Positions 39,697 through 49,497 are shown, numbered from the stretch's first letter. The stretch: 64,000 bases of DNA from Vibrio ezurae NBRC 102218 (GCF_000467185.1 NZ_BATM01000001.1:124001-188000); one strand, 5' to 3'. The notes: a model not told the origin generated them from the letters alone. Numbers and translations: made by a program.

Positions 39697-39712
39697 AAGT
39701 AAACGTTTGCGT
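39697..39712. promoter_or_regulatory. PurR operator of the purine permease-gpt operon
   Basis: AAGTAAACGTTTGCGT matches the PurR box ACGCAAACGTTTGCGT in 13 of 16 positions. A -10 element TATAAT (minus strand, 39729-39734) lies upstream, so the box is about 10-25 bases after the likely transcription start and would block elongation or clearance. Confidence 0.75.
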
Positions 39713-40025
39713 AAATAAATTGGCGTGAATTATAGAGAGTAACATGCTGAAATACCATACTAATTCCGCTATTTATTCCATATTGAGCGATGAGCTTTCT
39801 CTGATCCTAAAAAGTAAAAACCGTAAACCACTGATATTTATAAATATAAATCTATTAACATCATAAGATTATTTTGTGTGTTTTTTAGTCTCTTTAAAAG
39901 TTTCAGTGATGTAAAAGCTAAATATTTGTTCGTGTAGCACATAAAAACCGCCAACTCGTACACTGAAATCAGCCAGAGCAGTTAAAGTGCATGATTTAGA
40001 TTTTAAAATGAGAGAAATGCAGACG

Positions 40026-40056
40026 AAAAAAAAGCCGCTCTAGTATGGAACGGCTT
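40026..40056 (-). terminator. Orphan intrinsic terminator on the minus strand
   Basis: On the minus strand AAGCCGTTC pairs with GAGCGGCTT (one G-U pair) around a 7-base loop, followed by eight T residues. No recognised gene lies just upstream on this strand, so it marks the end of an otherwise unannotated transcript. Confidence 0.75.
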
Positions 40057-40062
40057 ATGAAA

Positions 40063-40158
40063 TCAGTAATTAATTTCTAATATATCAGGGGTGAACCGAA
40101 GTTCAATCACATGCTTAAAAACCCTATAACAGGGTTGAAACTGTAGGTAATTCATCAT
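40063..40158 (-). CDS. Candidate 31-residue small protein or small RNA
   Basis: Seven bases upstream of the orphan terminator ends a small frame of 31 codons, beginning ATGATG at 40158 and reading MMNYLQFQPCYRVFKHVIEL then RFTPDILEINY. The ribosome-binding site (GGTCGAG) is too close to the ATG to be good; a TTG at 40170 preceded by GAG is an alternative start. The same RNA has two compact hairpins: AACCCT/AGGGTT, and TGAAC-TTCG-GTTCA with a UUCG tetraloop. Whether the product is peptide or RNA is open. No homologue is recognised. Confidence 0.4.
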   Translation of the reverse strand: MMNYLQFQPCYRVFKHVIELRFTPDILEINY

Positions 40159-40238
40159 CTCGACCGACAAGTCAGATAACTCAAATCTAAAGCTCCAAGG
40201 CTAACCAGTTGATAAACAACAAGTTTGCGCTTTAATTT

Positions 40239-40319
40239 AGCATTGGTACAGACAAAATAATGAGTGGGGTGACTCACAGAAGGGTTGTCTGTATCGACAG
40301 AAAAGATATTACCAATGCT
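40239..40319. repeat. 81-bp multi-stem inverted repeat
   Basis: AGCATTGGTA (40239-40248) and TACCAATGCT (40310-40319) form an outer 10-bp stem. Inside, ACAGACAA (40248-40255) pairs with TTGTCTGT (40285-40292), which itself encloses TGAGT/ACTCA (40261-40265/40272-40276). A competing stem TCTGT-ATCG-ACAGA spans 40288-40301. The element is flanked by TAATTTA on both sides (40233-40239 and 40321-40327). It could be a structured RNA leader or a small transposable remnant. The rest of the 924-bp gap 39680-40603 is AT-rich and shows no further gene. Confidence 0.6.
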
Positions 40320-40603
40320 GTAATTTAATTACAAGTGCATTTATTCAATTACCACAAAATTTCTAATTAGAGTGTTTTTTCGCCACCTTTCTGTAATTTA
40401 ATTTCAGCAATAAAATAAATTAACTAAATACACATTGATTACCATTGCGTAACAACCGGTGATAACTAGCTCCCACATAACCTACCTTTGCCTGTCCAAC
40501 CCTACCCCCTAGTGATATCCTAACCTCATTCAACTGGGCAACACGATGCCAGTCAAAGCGCCGTCTTTAATGAGCGCACTTTTATGCATGAAGGAGTATC
40601 ACC

Positions 40604-42076
40604 ATGTCTACATTTCTTAGCGAGATCACCAAGCAAACTCAAAACCCGATCTGGCCATTTTTCGATACCATTTGCTCGATTCCTCACCCATCAAAACATG
40701 AGCAAGCACTTTCTGATCACATTGTAGCCTGGGCAAAAGAGCAAGGTCTTTCCGTCAAGTCTGATGCCGCTGGTAATCTGTTTATTAAAAAACCTGCCAC
40801 TGCAGGAATGGAAAATAAAAAAGGTGTTGTACTACAAGCGCACATCGATATGGTTCCGCAAAAAAACGAAGATACCGAACACGACTTTACCCTTGATCCT
40901 ATCCTTCCTTATATTGATGGCGAGTGGGTAACGGCCACCGGCACAACCCTTGGCGCGGATAACGGTATTGGTATGGCATCCTGTCTTGCTGTGCTAGCCG
41001 CAACTGATATTGAGCATGGCCCACTTGAAGTACTGCTAACGATTGATGAAGAAGCCGGTATGACTGGTGCGTTTGCCCTTCAAGAAGGTTGGCTAGAAGG
41101 CGACATCCTACTTAATACCGATTCAGAGCAAGAAGGTGAAGTCTACATGGGCTGTGCTGGCGGTATTGACTCTAGCCTTGAATTTGACGTGCAACGTGAG
41201 GCAATTCCAGAAGGCTTTGTCGCGAAAAAGCTGATTTTAAAAGGCTTAAAAGGCGGTCACTCTGGTTGTGATATCCACACCGGCCGTGGCAATGCCAACA
41301 AGCTATTGGCTCGCTTCCTTGCCGATCACGCTTTGCAACTTGACCTAAAATTGATTGATTTCAATGGCGGTAGCCTGCGCAACGCTATTCCTCGTGAAGG
41401 CTCTGTGACTCTCGCCGTTGCAACGCAAAACATTGGTAAATTAGAAGCAGCACTTGCCGAATACACCAAGACCTTAACCGCTGAGTTAGGGGCCATTGAA
41501 ACGACTATCGCGACTTTCATTGAAGATGTAGAAGCGCAGTTCGGTGTGTTCTCCCAGCAAAGCCAGCAAACGTTAATTGCCGCGCTAAATGCGTGCCCGA
41601 ACGGCGTCATTCGCATGAGTGATGCCATTGAAGGTGTGGTTGAAACCTCGCTAAACCTTGGCGTGATTACTACCGAGCAAGATAAAGTGACTGCCCTGTG
41701 CTTGATTCGTTCTTTGATTGATTCAGGTCGTCGCCAAGTCGAAAGCATGCTCACTTCAGTGGCAACTTTGGCTGGCGCAAAAGTGACTTTCTCTGGCGCT
41801 TACCCTGGCTGGAAACCGGATGCAGATTCAGAAATCATGGCGGTATTCCGCGATATGTATCAGCAAGTATACGGACACATCCCTAACATTATGGTTATCC
41901 ATGCCGGTTTAGAGTGTGGCCTATTCAAAAAGCCTTACCCGAATATGGATATGCTGTCGTTTGGCCCGACTATCCGCTTCCCTCACTCACCAGATGAAAA
42001 AGTAAAAATTGATACCGTTGATCTTTACTGGGAACAAATGGTCAATCTACTAAAACACATTCCAAATAAAGGCTAG
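40604..42076 (+). CDS. pepD: Cytosol non-specific dipeptidase PepD
   Basis: PepD (aminoacyl-histidine dipeptidase) hydrolyses a wide range of dipeptides, using two metal ions. The 490-residue M20-family protein shows GVVLQAHIDMVPQKNEDTEH (first metal ligand and catalytic Asp), TLGADNGIGMASCLAVLAA, LLTIDEEAGMTGAFAL and MVIHAGLECGLF. AAGGAG at 40592-40596 sets the ATG. It is divergent from the permease-gpt genes, a neighbourhood partly shared with E. coli. Confidence 0.97.
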   Translation: MSTFLSEITKQTQNPIWPFFDTICSIPHPSKHEQALSDHIVAWAKEQGLSVKSDAAGNLFIKKPATAGMENKKGVVLQAHIDMVPQKNEDTEHDFTLDPILPYIDGEWVTATGTTLGADNGIGMASCLAVLAATDIEHGPLEVLLTIDEEAGMTGAFALQEGWLEGDILLNTDSEQEGEVYMGCAGGIDSSLEFDVQREAIPEGFVAKKLILKGLKGGHSGCDIHTGRGNANKLLARFLADHALQLDLKLIDFNGGSLRNAIPREGSVTLAVATQNIGKLEAALAEYTKTLTAELGAIETTIATFIEDVEAQFGVFSQQSQQTLIAALNACPNGVIRMSDAIEGVVETSLNLGVITTEQDKVTALCLIRSLIDSGRRQVESMLTSVATLAGAKVTFSGAYPGWKPDADSEIMAVFRDMYQQVYGHIPNIMVIHAGLECGLFKKPYPNMDMLSFGPTIRFPHSPDEKVKIDTVDLYWEQMVNLLKHIPNKG

Positions 42077-42114
42077 TTAGCGCTGTAATAGCAATTAACT
42101 GCTTCTTAAACGAC

Positions 42115-42139
42115 AAAAGCCGAGCAATGCTCGGCTTTT
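42115..42139. terminator. Terminator after pepD
   Basis: AAAAGCCGAGC (42115-42125) and GCTCGGCTTTT (42129-42139) form an 11-bp stem with a 3-base loop, followed by T. It serves pepD and possibly the convergent lipoprotein gene. Confidence 0.88.
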
Positions 42140-42157
42140 TCTATTCTATAACCAACA

Positions 42158-42694
42158 CTAAGCTTTAGTTGCGGCTAGCTCTTGCAGTTGTGCAAGTGTC
42201 GTTTCTGCGACTAAGTCACCATTGTAGTAATAGCTGACTTTGTCACCGTCACGAACACCTTCAATAAGCGCTTTGTCACCATTGTTATAAGTGACATTCA
42301 TTTGCACGGTATTGGCATCAATCGCTTCAAACGTCGATGATTCAACCTGACGCATACTAATAGGATCTAGCGGCGCTTCGGTCAGTGACGGATCAAGATC
42401 ATCATTCATGTTGTACATAGTTTCAACTTTTGAGTCGAAGATATGCGGTTTACCATTGAGCGGGTTTTTACCTGCCCAGAATTCGATAGAGTTGAAGATC
42501 AATGTATCCGCAGCCACTGACAAAGCATACACAGGCGCAAGTAGCATGTTCACACCACCACGAGCGTAACGGTTATCCACCACTTCAAGGTTAAACTTCA
42601 TCACATAACCTGTCACCGCATTGGTACCAATACAACCAGTCAACGATGCGGCTAACACAGCAGCGCCAATGGCTTTCAAACAAAATTTTCTCAT
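42158..42694 (-). CDS. DUF3332 family lipoprotein
   Basis: A 178-residue protein beginning with a lipoprotein signal peptide: positively charged MRKFCLKAIGAAVLAAS and lipobox LTGC, so it should be lipid-anchored at the cell envelope. The mature part starts IGTNAVTGYVMKFNLEVVDN and has no enzymatic motif. The family occurs widely in marine gammaproteobacteria. Function unknown. It is a single gene between pepD and purL. Confidence 0.82.
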   Translation of the reverse strand: MRKFCLKAIGAAVLAASLTGCIGTNAVTGYVMKFNLEVVDNRYARGGVNMLLAPVYALSVAADTLIFNSIEFWAGKNPLNGKPHIFDSKVETMYNMNDDLDPSLTEAPLDPISMRQVESSTFEAIDANTVQMNVTYNNGDKALIEGVRDGDKVSYYYNGDLVAETTLAQLQELAATKA

Positions 42695-42825
42695 ACAAAC
42701 AATCCTTTATAGAGCATAGAAAAATTAATCAGCTCTATTAAGGTAGTTCACTTCTGAACCTTTACTATTGAAAACTAAGAAAAATTTACATTTTTTATCC
42801 ATATTGCACGACAAGATCGCATTTA

Positions 42826-42853
42826 TAAAAAAAGCGACCGTTAAGGTCGCTTA
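42826..42853 (-). terminator. Terminator after purL
   Basis: AAGCGACC (42833-42840) pairs with GGTCGCTT (42846-42853) around GTTAA, and on the minus strand a T7 run follows. Confidence 0.87.
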
Positions 42854-42880
42854 TTAAATAATGTTGCTATGGCTTAGTTA

Positions 42881-45800
42881 TTAGCCGATGTTCTTACGAA
42901 CATTACGGAACATGCGCATCCAAGCAGAATCTTCACCCCAAGACTCAGGAGCCCAAGAGTTTGCCACTGTTCTAAATACACGCTCTGGGTGAGGCATCAT
43001 GATAGTCACACGGCCATCTGCGGTTGTTAGACCTGTGATTGCGTTTGGTGAACCGTTCGGGTTGTTCGGGTATTGTTGAGTCGCGTTGCCGTTGTTATCA
43101 ACGTAGCGAAGCGCAACCGTACCTGAGTTCTCAATCGCATTCAGGTGAGCGGAGTCTTTCACTTCTACGCGGCCTTCACCGTGAGAAACAGCGATTGGCA
43201 TGCGAGAGCCCGCCATACCATCAAAGAATACGGAGTCAGATTTTTGCACTTCAACCAAGCTAAAGCGAGCTTCAAAACGCTCAGATTCGTTGCGTACAAA
43301 ACGCGGCCATAAGTCAGCACCAGGAATCAACTCTTTAAGATTTGATAGCATCTGACAACCGTTACATACACCTAGAGAGAAAGTGTCTTGACGGTTGAAG
43401 AAGCCAGCGAATTGGTCACGAGCTTGCGCATTGAACAATACAGACTTAGCCCAACCTTCACCCGCGCCCAGTACGTCACCGTAAGAGAAGCCACCACAAG
43501 CCACTAAGCCTTGGTATTCTTCAAGTACCGCTTGACCAGTTAAGATGTCGCTCATGTGGATATCCACAGAATCGAAACCAGCACGGTCAAAGGCTGCTGC
43601 CATTTCTACGTGAGAGTTCACGCCTTGCTCACGCAAGATAGCCATCTTAGGTTTAACGCCAGTAGCAATGTAAGGCGCTGCAATGTCTTCGTTTACATCA
43701 AAAGTCAGATCCACGTTCAGACCAGGGTCTGAGTTGTCTTTCTTGGCTGCAAACTCTTGGTCAGCACACACAGGGTTATCACGCAGTGCTTGCATCTTAT
43801 GCGTAGTTTCAGCCCAGATAGTACGTAGCTCAGTACGTGAACGGTCAACAATGGCTGAGCCGTGAGCGTAGATTTCTACTTTATCGGTTGCTTCAACTGT
43901 GCCGATAACATGAGAACATGCTTCTAGGCCGTTGCTTGCCAGTACAGTGCGTACAAAGTCTAGGTCGTCATTGTTAACTTGAACAACTGCGCCTAACTCT
44001 TCGTTAAATAGTGCTGCTAGAACGTCTTCGCCAAGCTCAGAGATATCTGCTTTCACGCCACAGTGACCGGCAAATGCCATCTCTGCAAGCGTAACAAATA
44101 AACCACCGTCGCCTTTATCGTGGTAAGCCACTAGCTTGTCATCACGAACCAAAGTTTGCATTGCATCGAAGAAGCCTTTTAACTGCTCTGCGTTGTCAAC
44201 GTCAGCTGGCTTGTCACCCAGTTGTTTGTACACTTGCGCTAGCGCTGTTGCGCCTAAACGGTTCTTACCGTTACCAAGGTCAACCAATACTAAGCTTGAT
44301 TCGCCTTTGTCAGTGCGTAGCTGAGGAGTCACAGTCTTGCGAACATCTTCAACACGACCAAATGCAGTGATTACCAGTGAAAGAGGAGAAGTCACTTCTT
44401 TGTCTTCGCCGTTTTCATTCCACTTAGTCTTCATTGACATTGAGTCTTTACCCACAGGGATAGTTAGACCCAGTGCAGGACATAGCTCTTCGCCTACCGC
44501 TTTAACCGCTTCGTAAAGACCCGCGTCTTCACCAGGGTGACCTGCTGGAGACATCCAGTTAGCCGAAAGCTTAATGCGTTTAATATCGCCGATATCAGTA
44601 CCTGCGATGTTAGTTAGAGACTCACCTACCGCCAAACGTGCAGATGCGCCAAAGTCTAACAGAGCAACCGGAGTACGCTCACCGATAGACATAGATTCGC
44701 CGTGGTAAGTATCGTAACTTGCCGCGGTTACCGCACAGTTAGCCACTGGAACCTGCCAAGGGCCGACCATTTGGTCACGAGCTACAAGGCCCGTTACGCT
44801 GCGGTCACCGATGGTGATAAGGAAGGTTTTCTCTGCAACCGTTGGCAAACGCAGTACGCGATCAATGGCTTCGTTTAGCTCAACACCGTCACGGTTAATA
44901 GCAGGGCTATCGACTTTTAGTGTTTTCGCATCACGGAACATCTTCGGTGTTTTGCCAAGCAACACATCCATCGGCATATCGATTGGTGTATTATCAAAAT
45001 GAGTATCTTCTAGCGTTAGTTCACGCTCTTCAGTTGCAATACCCACTACCGCGTACGGTGCACGCTCACGCTTACAAATAGCGTCGAACGTTGCCATGTT
45101 TTCATCAGCAACCGCCATTACGTAACGTTCTTGAGATTCGTTACACCAAATTTCAAGTGGGCTCATACCCGGCTCATCGTTTGGCACATCACGCAGTTGG
45201 AATTTACCACCACGCTCACCGTCATCCACAAGCTCAGGAAGTGCGTTTGAGATACCGCCAGCGCCCACATCGTGGATAAAGGCGATTGGGTTTTCTTCAC
45301 CAAGCTGCCAACAGCGGTCAATCACTTCCTGACAACGACGTTCCATCTCTGGGTTTTCACGTTGTACTGAAGCAAAATCAAGATCTTCTGCCGATTGACC
45401 TGAAGCCATAGAAGAGGCCGCGCCGCCGCCAAGACCAATGTTCATAGCAGGGCCGCCAAGAACAATCAGTTTGGCGCCCACTGGAATTTCACGTTTTTGC
45501 ACGTGCTCGTCACGGATGTTACCCATGCCACCTGCCAACATAATAGGCTTGTGGTAACCACGGATTTCTTCACCAGCGTGAGACGTCACTTTTTCTTCGT
45601 AAGTACGGAAGTAACCCAATAGGTTTGGACGACCAAATTCGTTGTTAAATGCTGCGCCACCTAGTGGGCCTTCAGTCATAATATCCAACGCCGTTACGAT
45701 GCGACCTGGCTTACCAAAGTCCGTTTCCCAAGGCTGTTCAAAGCCAGGAATGCGTAGGTTAGAGGTGGTAAAGCCCACTAAACCTGCTTTTGGTTTACCA

Positions 45801-46774
45801 CCAATACCAGTTGCGCCTTCATCACGAATTTCGCCACCAGAACCGGTAGAAGCACCCGGCCAAGGAGAAATAGCGGTTGGGTGGTTATGAGTCTCAACCT
45901 TCATTAAGATGTGCGCATCTTCATGATTGTAAGAGTATTGACGAGTTTCTGGATCTGGGAAGAAACGACCTACTTTAGAGCCTTCCATAACCGCTGCGTT
46001 ATCTTTATAAGCAGACAATACGTGGTCAGGAGTCACTTCCATGGTGTTTTTGATCATTTTGAACAATGACTTGTCTTGCGCGACGCCATCGATTGTCCAA
46101 TCTGCGTTAAAGATCTTATGACGACAATGCTCTGAGTTTGCTTGAGCAAACATCATCAGCTCGATGTCGTTTGGATTACGGCCTAGTTTATTGAAGTTTT
46201 CAACTAGGTAATCAATTTCGTCTTCGGCTAATGCAAGACCTAGTGTGATGTTTGCTTCTTCAAGGGCTTTACGGCCACCAGCAAGCAAATCAACCACAGT
46301 GTGTGGCGCAGGTTCTGCAACCGTAAATAATGCTGAAGCTTGTTCCATCTCATTAAAGACCACTTCCATCATGCGGTCATGAATCAATGCTTTCACTGCT
46401 TTGATTTGAGCTTCATCTAACGCTACTGATGTCTCAACATAGTAAGCCGTACCACGTTCTAGACGCTTCACTGTGTCTAGACCACAATTGTGGGCAATAT
46501 CAGTCGATTTAGATGACCATGGGGAGATGGTGCCAGGGCGTGGAGTAACAAGGAATAAAGTCCCTTGAGGTTCATGCTCTTCGATCGTTGGACCATAGGT
46601 AAGCAGTTTTTCTAGCTTATCTGTCTCTGAGGCGTCAAGTTCTGCACTTACGTCTGCGAAGTGCATAAACTCAGCATAAATACCTGTAACAGGTAGGCCT
46701 TGTTCACGACAAAGTTCTAGTAATTTTTGTACACGAAACTCAGAAAGAGCTGGGGAGCCACGCAAAATTCTCAT
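42881..46774 (-). CDS. purL: Phosphoribosylformylglycinamidine synthase PurL
   Basis: PurL uses glutamine and ATP to convert FGAR to FGAM, the fourth step of purine synthesis. The 1297-residue protein is the large single-chain form. It has an N-terminal domain, two AIRS-like ATP domains ([20 protein letters not shown], and [15 protein letters not shown] [20 protein letters not shown]), and a C-terminal glutaminase whose catalytic cysteine is in [16 protein letters not shown]. It stands alone with a PurR box and promoter upstream. Confidence 0.97.
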   Translation of the reverse strand: MRILRGSPALSEFRVQKLLELCREQGLPVTGIYAEFMHFADVSAELDASETDKLEKLLTYGPTIEEHEPQGTLFLVTPRPGTISPWSSKSTDIAHNCGLDTVKRLERGTAYYVETSVALDEAQIKAVKALIHDRMMEVVFNEMEQASALFTVAEPAPHTVVDLLAGGRKALEEANITLGLALAEDEIDYLVENFNKLGRNPNDIELMMFAQANSEHCRHKIFNADWTIDGVAQDKSLFKMIKNTMEVTPDHVLSAYKDNAAVMEGSKVGRFFPDPETRQYSYNHEDAHILMKVETHNHPTAISPWPGASTGSGGEIRDEGATGIGGKPKAGLVGFTTSNLRIPGFEQPWETDFGKPGRIVTALDIMTEGPLGGAAFNNEFGRPNLLGYFRTYEEKVTSHAGEEIRGYHKPIMLAGGMGNIRDEHVQKREIPVGAKLIVLGGPAMNIGLGGGAASSMASGQSAEDLDFASVQRENPEMERRCQEVIDRCWQLGEENPIAFIHDVGAGGISNALPELVDDGERGGKFQLRDVPNDEPGMSPLEIWCNESQERYVMAVADENMATFDAICKRERAPYAVVGIATEERELTLEDTHFDNTPIDMPMDVLLGKTPKMFRDAKTLKVDSPAINRDGVELNEAIDRVLRLPTVAEKTFLITIGDRSVTGLVARDQMVGPWQVPVANCAVTAASYDTYHGESMSIGERTPVALLDFGASARLAVGESLTNIAGTDIGDIKRIKLSANWMSPAGHPGEDAGLYEAVKAVGEELCPALGLTIPVGKDSMSMKTKWNENGEDKEVTSPLSLVITAFGRVEDVRKTVTPQLRTDKGESSLVLVDLGNGKNRLGATALAQVYKQLGDKPADVDNAEQLKGFFDAMQTLVRDDKLVAYHDKGDGGLFVTLAEMAFAGHCGVKADISELGEDVLAALFNEELGAVVQVNNDDLDFVRTVLASNGLEACSHVIGTVEATDKVEIYAHGSAIVDRSRTELRTIWAETTHKMQALRDNPVCADQEFAAKKDNSDPGLNVDLTFDVNEDIAAPYIATGVKPKMAILREQGVNSHVEMAAAFDRAGFDSVDIHMSDILTGQAVLEEYQGLVACGGFSYGDVLGAGEGWAKSVLFNAQARDQFAGFFNRQDTFSLGVCNGCQMLSNLKELIPGADLWPRFVRNESERFEARFSLVEVQKSDSVFFDGMAGSRMPIAVSHGEGRVEVKDSAHLNAIENSGTVALRYVDNNGNATQQYPNNPNGSPNAITGLTTADGRVTIMMPHPERVFRTVANSWAPESWGEDSAWMRMFRNVRKNIG

Positions 46775-46881
46775 GTGCTTAGGTCTCTTGATGATGGATT
46801 AAAGATAATATTCAAGTAAAAACAATAGGTTATAATTTTTTATTATTTTTACTTCAGTATTGCCTCTGCTGTTTCGGGCGT

Positions 46882-46910
46882 ATTATAAAGCAAATCTTTT
46901 TGTGAAGTAA
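46882..46910 (-). promoter_or_regulatory. Promoter of purL
   Basis: On the minus strand TTACTT (46905-46910) and TATAAT (46882-46887) are separated by 17 bp, about 110 bases before the purL start. Confidence 0.65.
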
Positions 46911-46916
46911 CACAAA

Positions 46917-46932
46917 AAGCAACCGTTTGCGC
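46917..46932. promoter_or_regulatory. PurR operator of purL
   Basis: AAGCAACCGTTTGCGC is close to the palindromic PurR box (13 of 16 matches) and lies just upstream of the -35 element. The remainder of the 323-bp gap to mltF shows no gene. Confidence 0.75.
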
Positions 46933-47097
46933 AAATTTTTGCGTCAAAGGCTTAGTTGAAGATAAATTGCACCTTGTAAAAAACGAAACTCTGACTAAAC
47001 GCATGCTAATACTGTTTCACTTCCCCCTTGGTATTGGGTTTGATATAAAGGCATAGTATTAAAATAATCCCCCTTTATTTTGGAGTTGCAAAACACT

Positions 47098-48594
47098 ATG
47101 CGTACGTCGGTGTTAACTAAATTTTGTACATTGGCTATCGCCGTAGTGGCCTTGCTTTTTGTTGCTGGCTGTCAATACGACACAGATACAAAAACGGAAC
47201 TGCAAAAAATTCAAGAACGTGGCGTTCTGCGAGTAGGCACGCTCAATAATCAACTCTCCTACTATATTGGCCCTGATGGCCCTACCGGGATGGAGTATGA
47301 TCTTGCTTCGACATTTGCCAAACAACTGGGTGTGCGCTTAGAAATCAAACCTGCTTATCGTCTATCGGAGCTATTCCCTGCCCTGCAAAATGGTGAAATC
47401 GATATCGTTGCTGCTGGGTTAACTCAAGCGCCAAACCGAGTAAAAACATTTCGCGCAGGCCCTGCATATTATTACGTAAGCCAACAAGTGGTGTATAAAA
47501 AAGGCACCTGGCGACCTCGTAATCTAAAACAGCTCATCGACAGCGGAGAGTCAATTACCGTAGTAAAAGGCTCGCACTTTCAACAAACCTTACTCGATTT
47601 AGCCAAAAAGCACCCCAACCTGAAATACACCATTACCGACAGTTACGACACCAATGATCTGTTAAAACAAGTTTCCAATGGGGAGCGTTTGTTTACTGTG
47701 GTGGATTCTATCGAACTGTCTCTGGCGCAGCGCATCTACCCAAACATCGCATTAGCATTTGAGCTAACCGAAGATCAGCCCACCTCATGGTATTTACCGC
47801 GAGGAGGCGACGAAAGCCTGTATGCCTTGGTCATTGAATTCTTTGGCAACATTCATCAAGACGGTCAGTTGCGTCTGATTGAAGAAAAATACTTTGGTCA
47901 CATCGATGATTTTGACTATGTAGACACTCGCGCTTTTGTGCGAGCTCTGGACAGCAAGCTACCAAAGTGGGAAGCACTCTTCCAAAAGTACGCAGGCGAA
48001 TTTGATTGGCGTTTGGTCGCAGCCTTAGCCTATCAAGAATCGCACTGGAACCCTCAGGCTAAGTCCCCTACTGGCGTGCGAGGCATGATGATGTTAACCC
48101 TACCAACAGCCAAAAGTGTAGGGGTAAAAAATCGCCTTGATCCTGAGCAATCAATACGCGGTGGGGTTGAGTACCTAAGAAAAATCGTTAATAGAATTCC
48201 GGACAGTATCAATCAGCATGAAAAAATCTGGTTTGCTCTGGCGTCTTATAATGTCGGATATGGGCATGTGATGGATGCAAGGCGCATTACCAAAGCACAA
48301 GGCGCAAACCCTGATCTGTGGAGTGATGTAAAAACTCGCTTACCCAAACTGCGCAAAAAAGGCTACTACGAATACACACGTTATGGCTTTGCCCGTGGGG
48401 ATGAAGCTCTAAATTATGTCGAAAGTATTCGTCGCTATTACCAAAGTATCATCGGCCATATCGATCAACGTGATCATAATAAGGTGGAAACGGGAACCGA
48501 TGATCTAACCGTGATTGAAGCGCCTCTAGTGACACGTTCACAAGCTGCGAACGTAAATAAGGCCAGCGAAGAAAAAACGTCCTCGAAACAGTAG
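47098..48594 (+). CDS. mltF: Membrane-bound lytic murein transglycosylase MltF
   Basis: MltF cleaves peptidoglycan glycan strands to anhydro ends. The 498-residue protein starts with a signal peptide whose end FVAGC resembles a lipobox, then a solute-binding-like regulatory domain (about 40-260: RGVLRVGTLNNQLSYYIGPD) and a C-terminal goose-lysozyme-like SLT domain (about 290-430), with the catalytic Glu in YQESHWNPQAKSPTGVRGMM. ATG at 47098 is chosen; an upstream TTG frame is not conserved. Divergent from purL as in other vibrios. Confidence 0.94.
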   Translation: MRTSVLTKFCTLAIAVVALLFVAGCQYDTDTKTELQKIQERGVLRVGTLNNQLSYYIGPDGPTGMEYDLASTFAKQLGVRLEIKPAYRLSELFPALQNGEIDIVAAGLTQAPNRVKTFRAGPAYYYVSQQVVYKKGTWRPRNLKQLIDSGESITVVKGSHFQQTLLDLAKKHPNLKYTITDSYDTNDLLKQVSNGERLFTVVDSIELSLAQRIYPNIALAFELTEDQPTSWYLPRGGDESLYALVIEFFGNIHQDGQLRLIEEKYFGHIDDFDYVDTRAFVRALDSKLPKWEALFQKYAGEFDWRLVAALAYQESHWNPQAKSPTGVRGMMMLTLPTAKSVGVKNRLDPEQSIRGGVEYLRKIVNRIPDSINQHEKIWFALASYNVGYGHVMDARRITKAQGANPDLWSDVKTRLPKLRKKGYYEYTRYGFARGDEALNYVESIRRYYQSIIGHIDQRDHNKVETGTDDLTVIEAPLVTRSQAANVNKASEEKTSSKQ

Positions 48595-48768
48595 AGGAAG
48601 CTCACAATTTGAATGCAAAGACATACTGGCTTGCTTTATTTGAGAGATGTTTCCTTTGTTTGATTTAATATTACGGTAACAATCATACTCTATATATGAG
48701 TACAGCAAATGACAAAAAAGTCAGTAACTCAGACATTTGCTACTATAAATCCCATAGGAGATTGTTCG

Positions 48769-48903
48769 TTGAAACTGAAAAGAAAACTATCGAAAAAGTT
48801 ATCAAGCAGTACTGTTTCAGCTAACCGTCGTAAGCGTATGCGAGCCAACAATAAGAAGAAGCTTCTTTGGCGAAACCGTTCTTACGTAACGTTAGCTATT
48901 TAG
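48769..48903 (+). CDS. Small strongly basic protein, function unknown
   Basis: A 44-residue frame starting TTG at 48769 with AGGAG (48756-48760) eight bases upstream. About a third of residues are Lys or Arg: KLKRKLSKKLSSSTVSANRR then KRMRANNKKKLLWRN. The frame is open further up to an ATG at 48709 (64 residues), but that start has no ribosome-binding site. A charge so high suggests RNA or ribosome contact, which is inference only. It lies between mltF and the convergent tadA. Confidence 0.6.
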   Translation: MKLKRKLSKKLSSSTVSANRRKRMRANNKKKLLWRNRSYVTLAI

Positions 48904-48915
48904 TCAAAACCGCGA

Positions 48916-48950
48916 GCAAACATTTGGTGCCTAATAAGCTAAATGTTTGC
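48916..48950. terminator. Inverted repeat after the small basic gene
   Basis: GCAAACATTT (48916-48925) pairs with AAATGTTTGC (48941-48950), 10 bp with a 15-base loop, between convergent genes. It has no good T-run, so termination is uncertain. Confidence 0.45.
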
Positions 48951-49493
48951 CTAATCCCCCTTCAGTTGTGCCTCTTTTTGTAAACGCTTTAACTCTTTTT
49001 GCTCCTTTCTACGTCGCTTGAAAAACGCTTGTAATTGCTCCCTGCACTCTTGCTCTAATAAACCCGACTCCACATCAGCAAAGTGATAAGCCGCTTGGCT
49101 AGAGAAAAGATCCAACACTGTCCCTGCCGCTCCCGCTTTTAAATCAGGTGCACCAAATACAATACGTTTAACCCTACTGTGTAACAGTGCCCCCGCACAC
49201 ATTGGGCAAGGCTCTAGCGTAACGTACAAGGTGGTATCGAGTAGACGATAATTTTGTAGTGACTGTCCCGCTTTTCGTAACACTTGGATCTCGGCATGAG
49301 CCGTCGCATCGTGCCCGCCAATGCAGCGATTCCACCCTTCAGCAATAATGTCATTACCTCTCACTAGAATGGCACCAACGGGGACCTCACCTTCACTTTC
49401 AGCGTTCTGTGCCAACTCAATGGCTCGACGCATAAATTGCTCATCTTGTTTGGAAAACTGAGGGGGTTTTACTTCATTCACGGCATTACTCAC
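48951..49493 (-). CDS. tadA: tRNA-specific adenosine deaminase TadA
   Basis: TadA converts adenosine-34 to inosine in tRNA-Arg, an essential function. Zinc deaminase motifs are HAEIQVLRKAGQ (catalytic Glu) and TLEPCPMCAGALLHSRV. A long basic tail (FFKRRRKEQKELKRL) is present. The start is unclear: GTG at 49493, just inside the stop of the LysR gene, gives 180 residues, while an ATG at 49550 would overlap that gene by 53 bases and add an N-terminal stretch not typical of TadA. Neither has a clear ribosome-binding site. Confidence 0.92.
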   Translation of the reverse strand: MSNAVNEVKPPQFSKQDEQFMRRAIELAQNAESEGEVPVGAILVRGNDIIAEGWNRCIGGHDATAHAEIQVLRKAGQSLQNYRLLDTTLYVTLEPCPMCAGALLHSRVKRIVFGAPDLKAGAAGTVLDLFSSQAAYHFADVESGLLEQECREQLQAFFKRRRKEQKELKRLQKEAQLKGD

Positions 49494-49497
49494 TGTG

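Noticed and set aside
39680..40025. Purine riboswitch before the NCS2 permease
   Set aside because: I looked for the conserved three-way-junction bases and saw none; a PurR box explains purine control instead.
40233..40327. Calling the 81-bp inverted repeat an insertion sequence end or ERIC-type repeat
   Set aside because: No transposase is present and the sequence does not match the ERIC core; the flanking TAATTTA repeats are AT-rich and could be chance.
43039..45890. Several plus-strand frames of 60-82 codons inside purL
   Set aside because: They are shadows of the codon pattern of a long conserved gene, without start signals.
48696..48824. A 42-codon frame starting ATGAGTACAGCA, overlapping the small basic gene in another frame
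   Set aside because: It has no ribosome-binding site, while the basic frame has a perfect AGGAG and an unusual but coherent composition.
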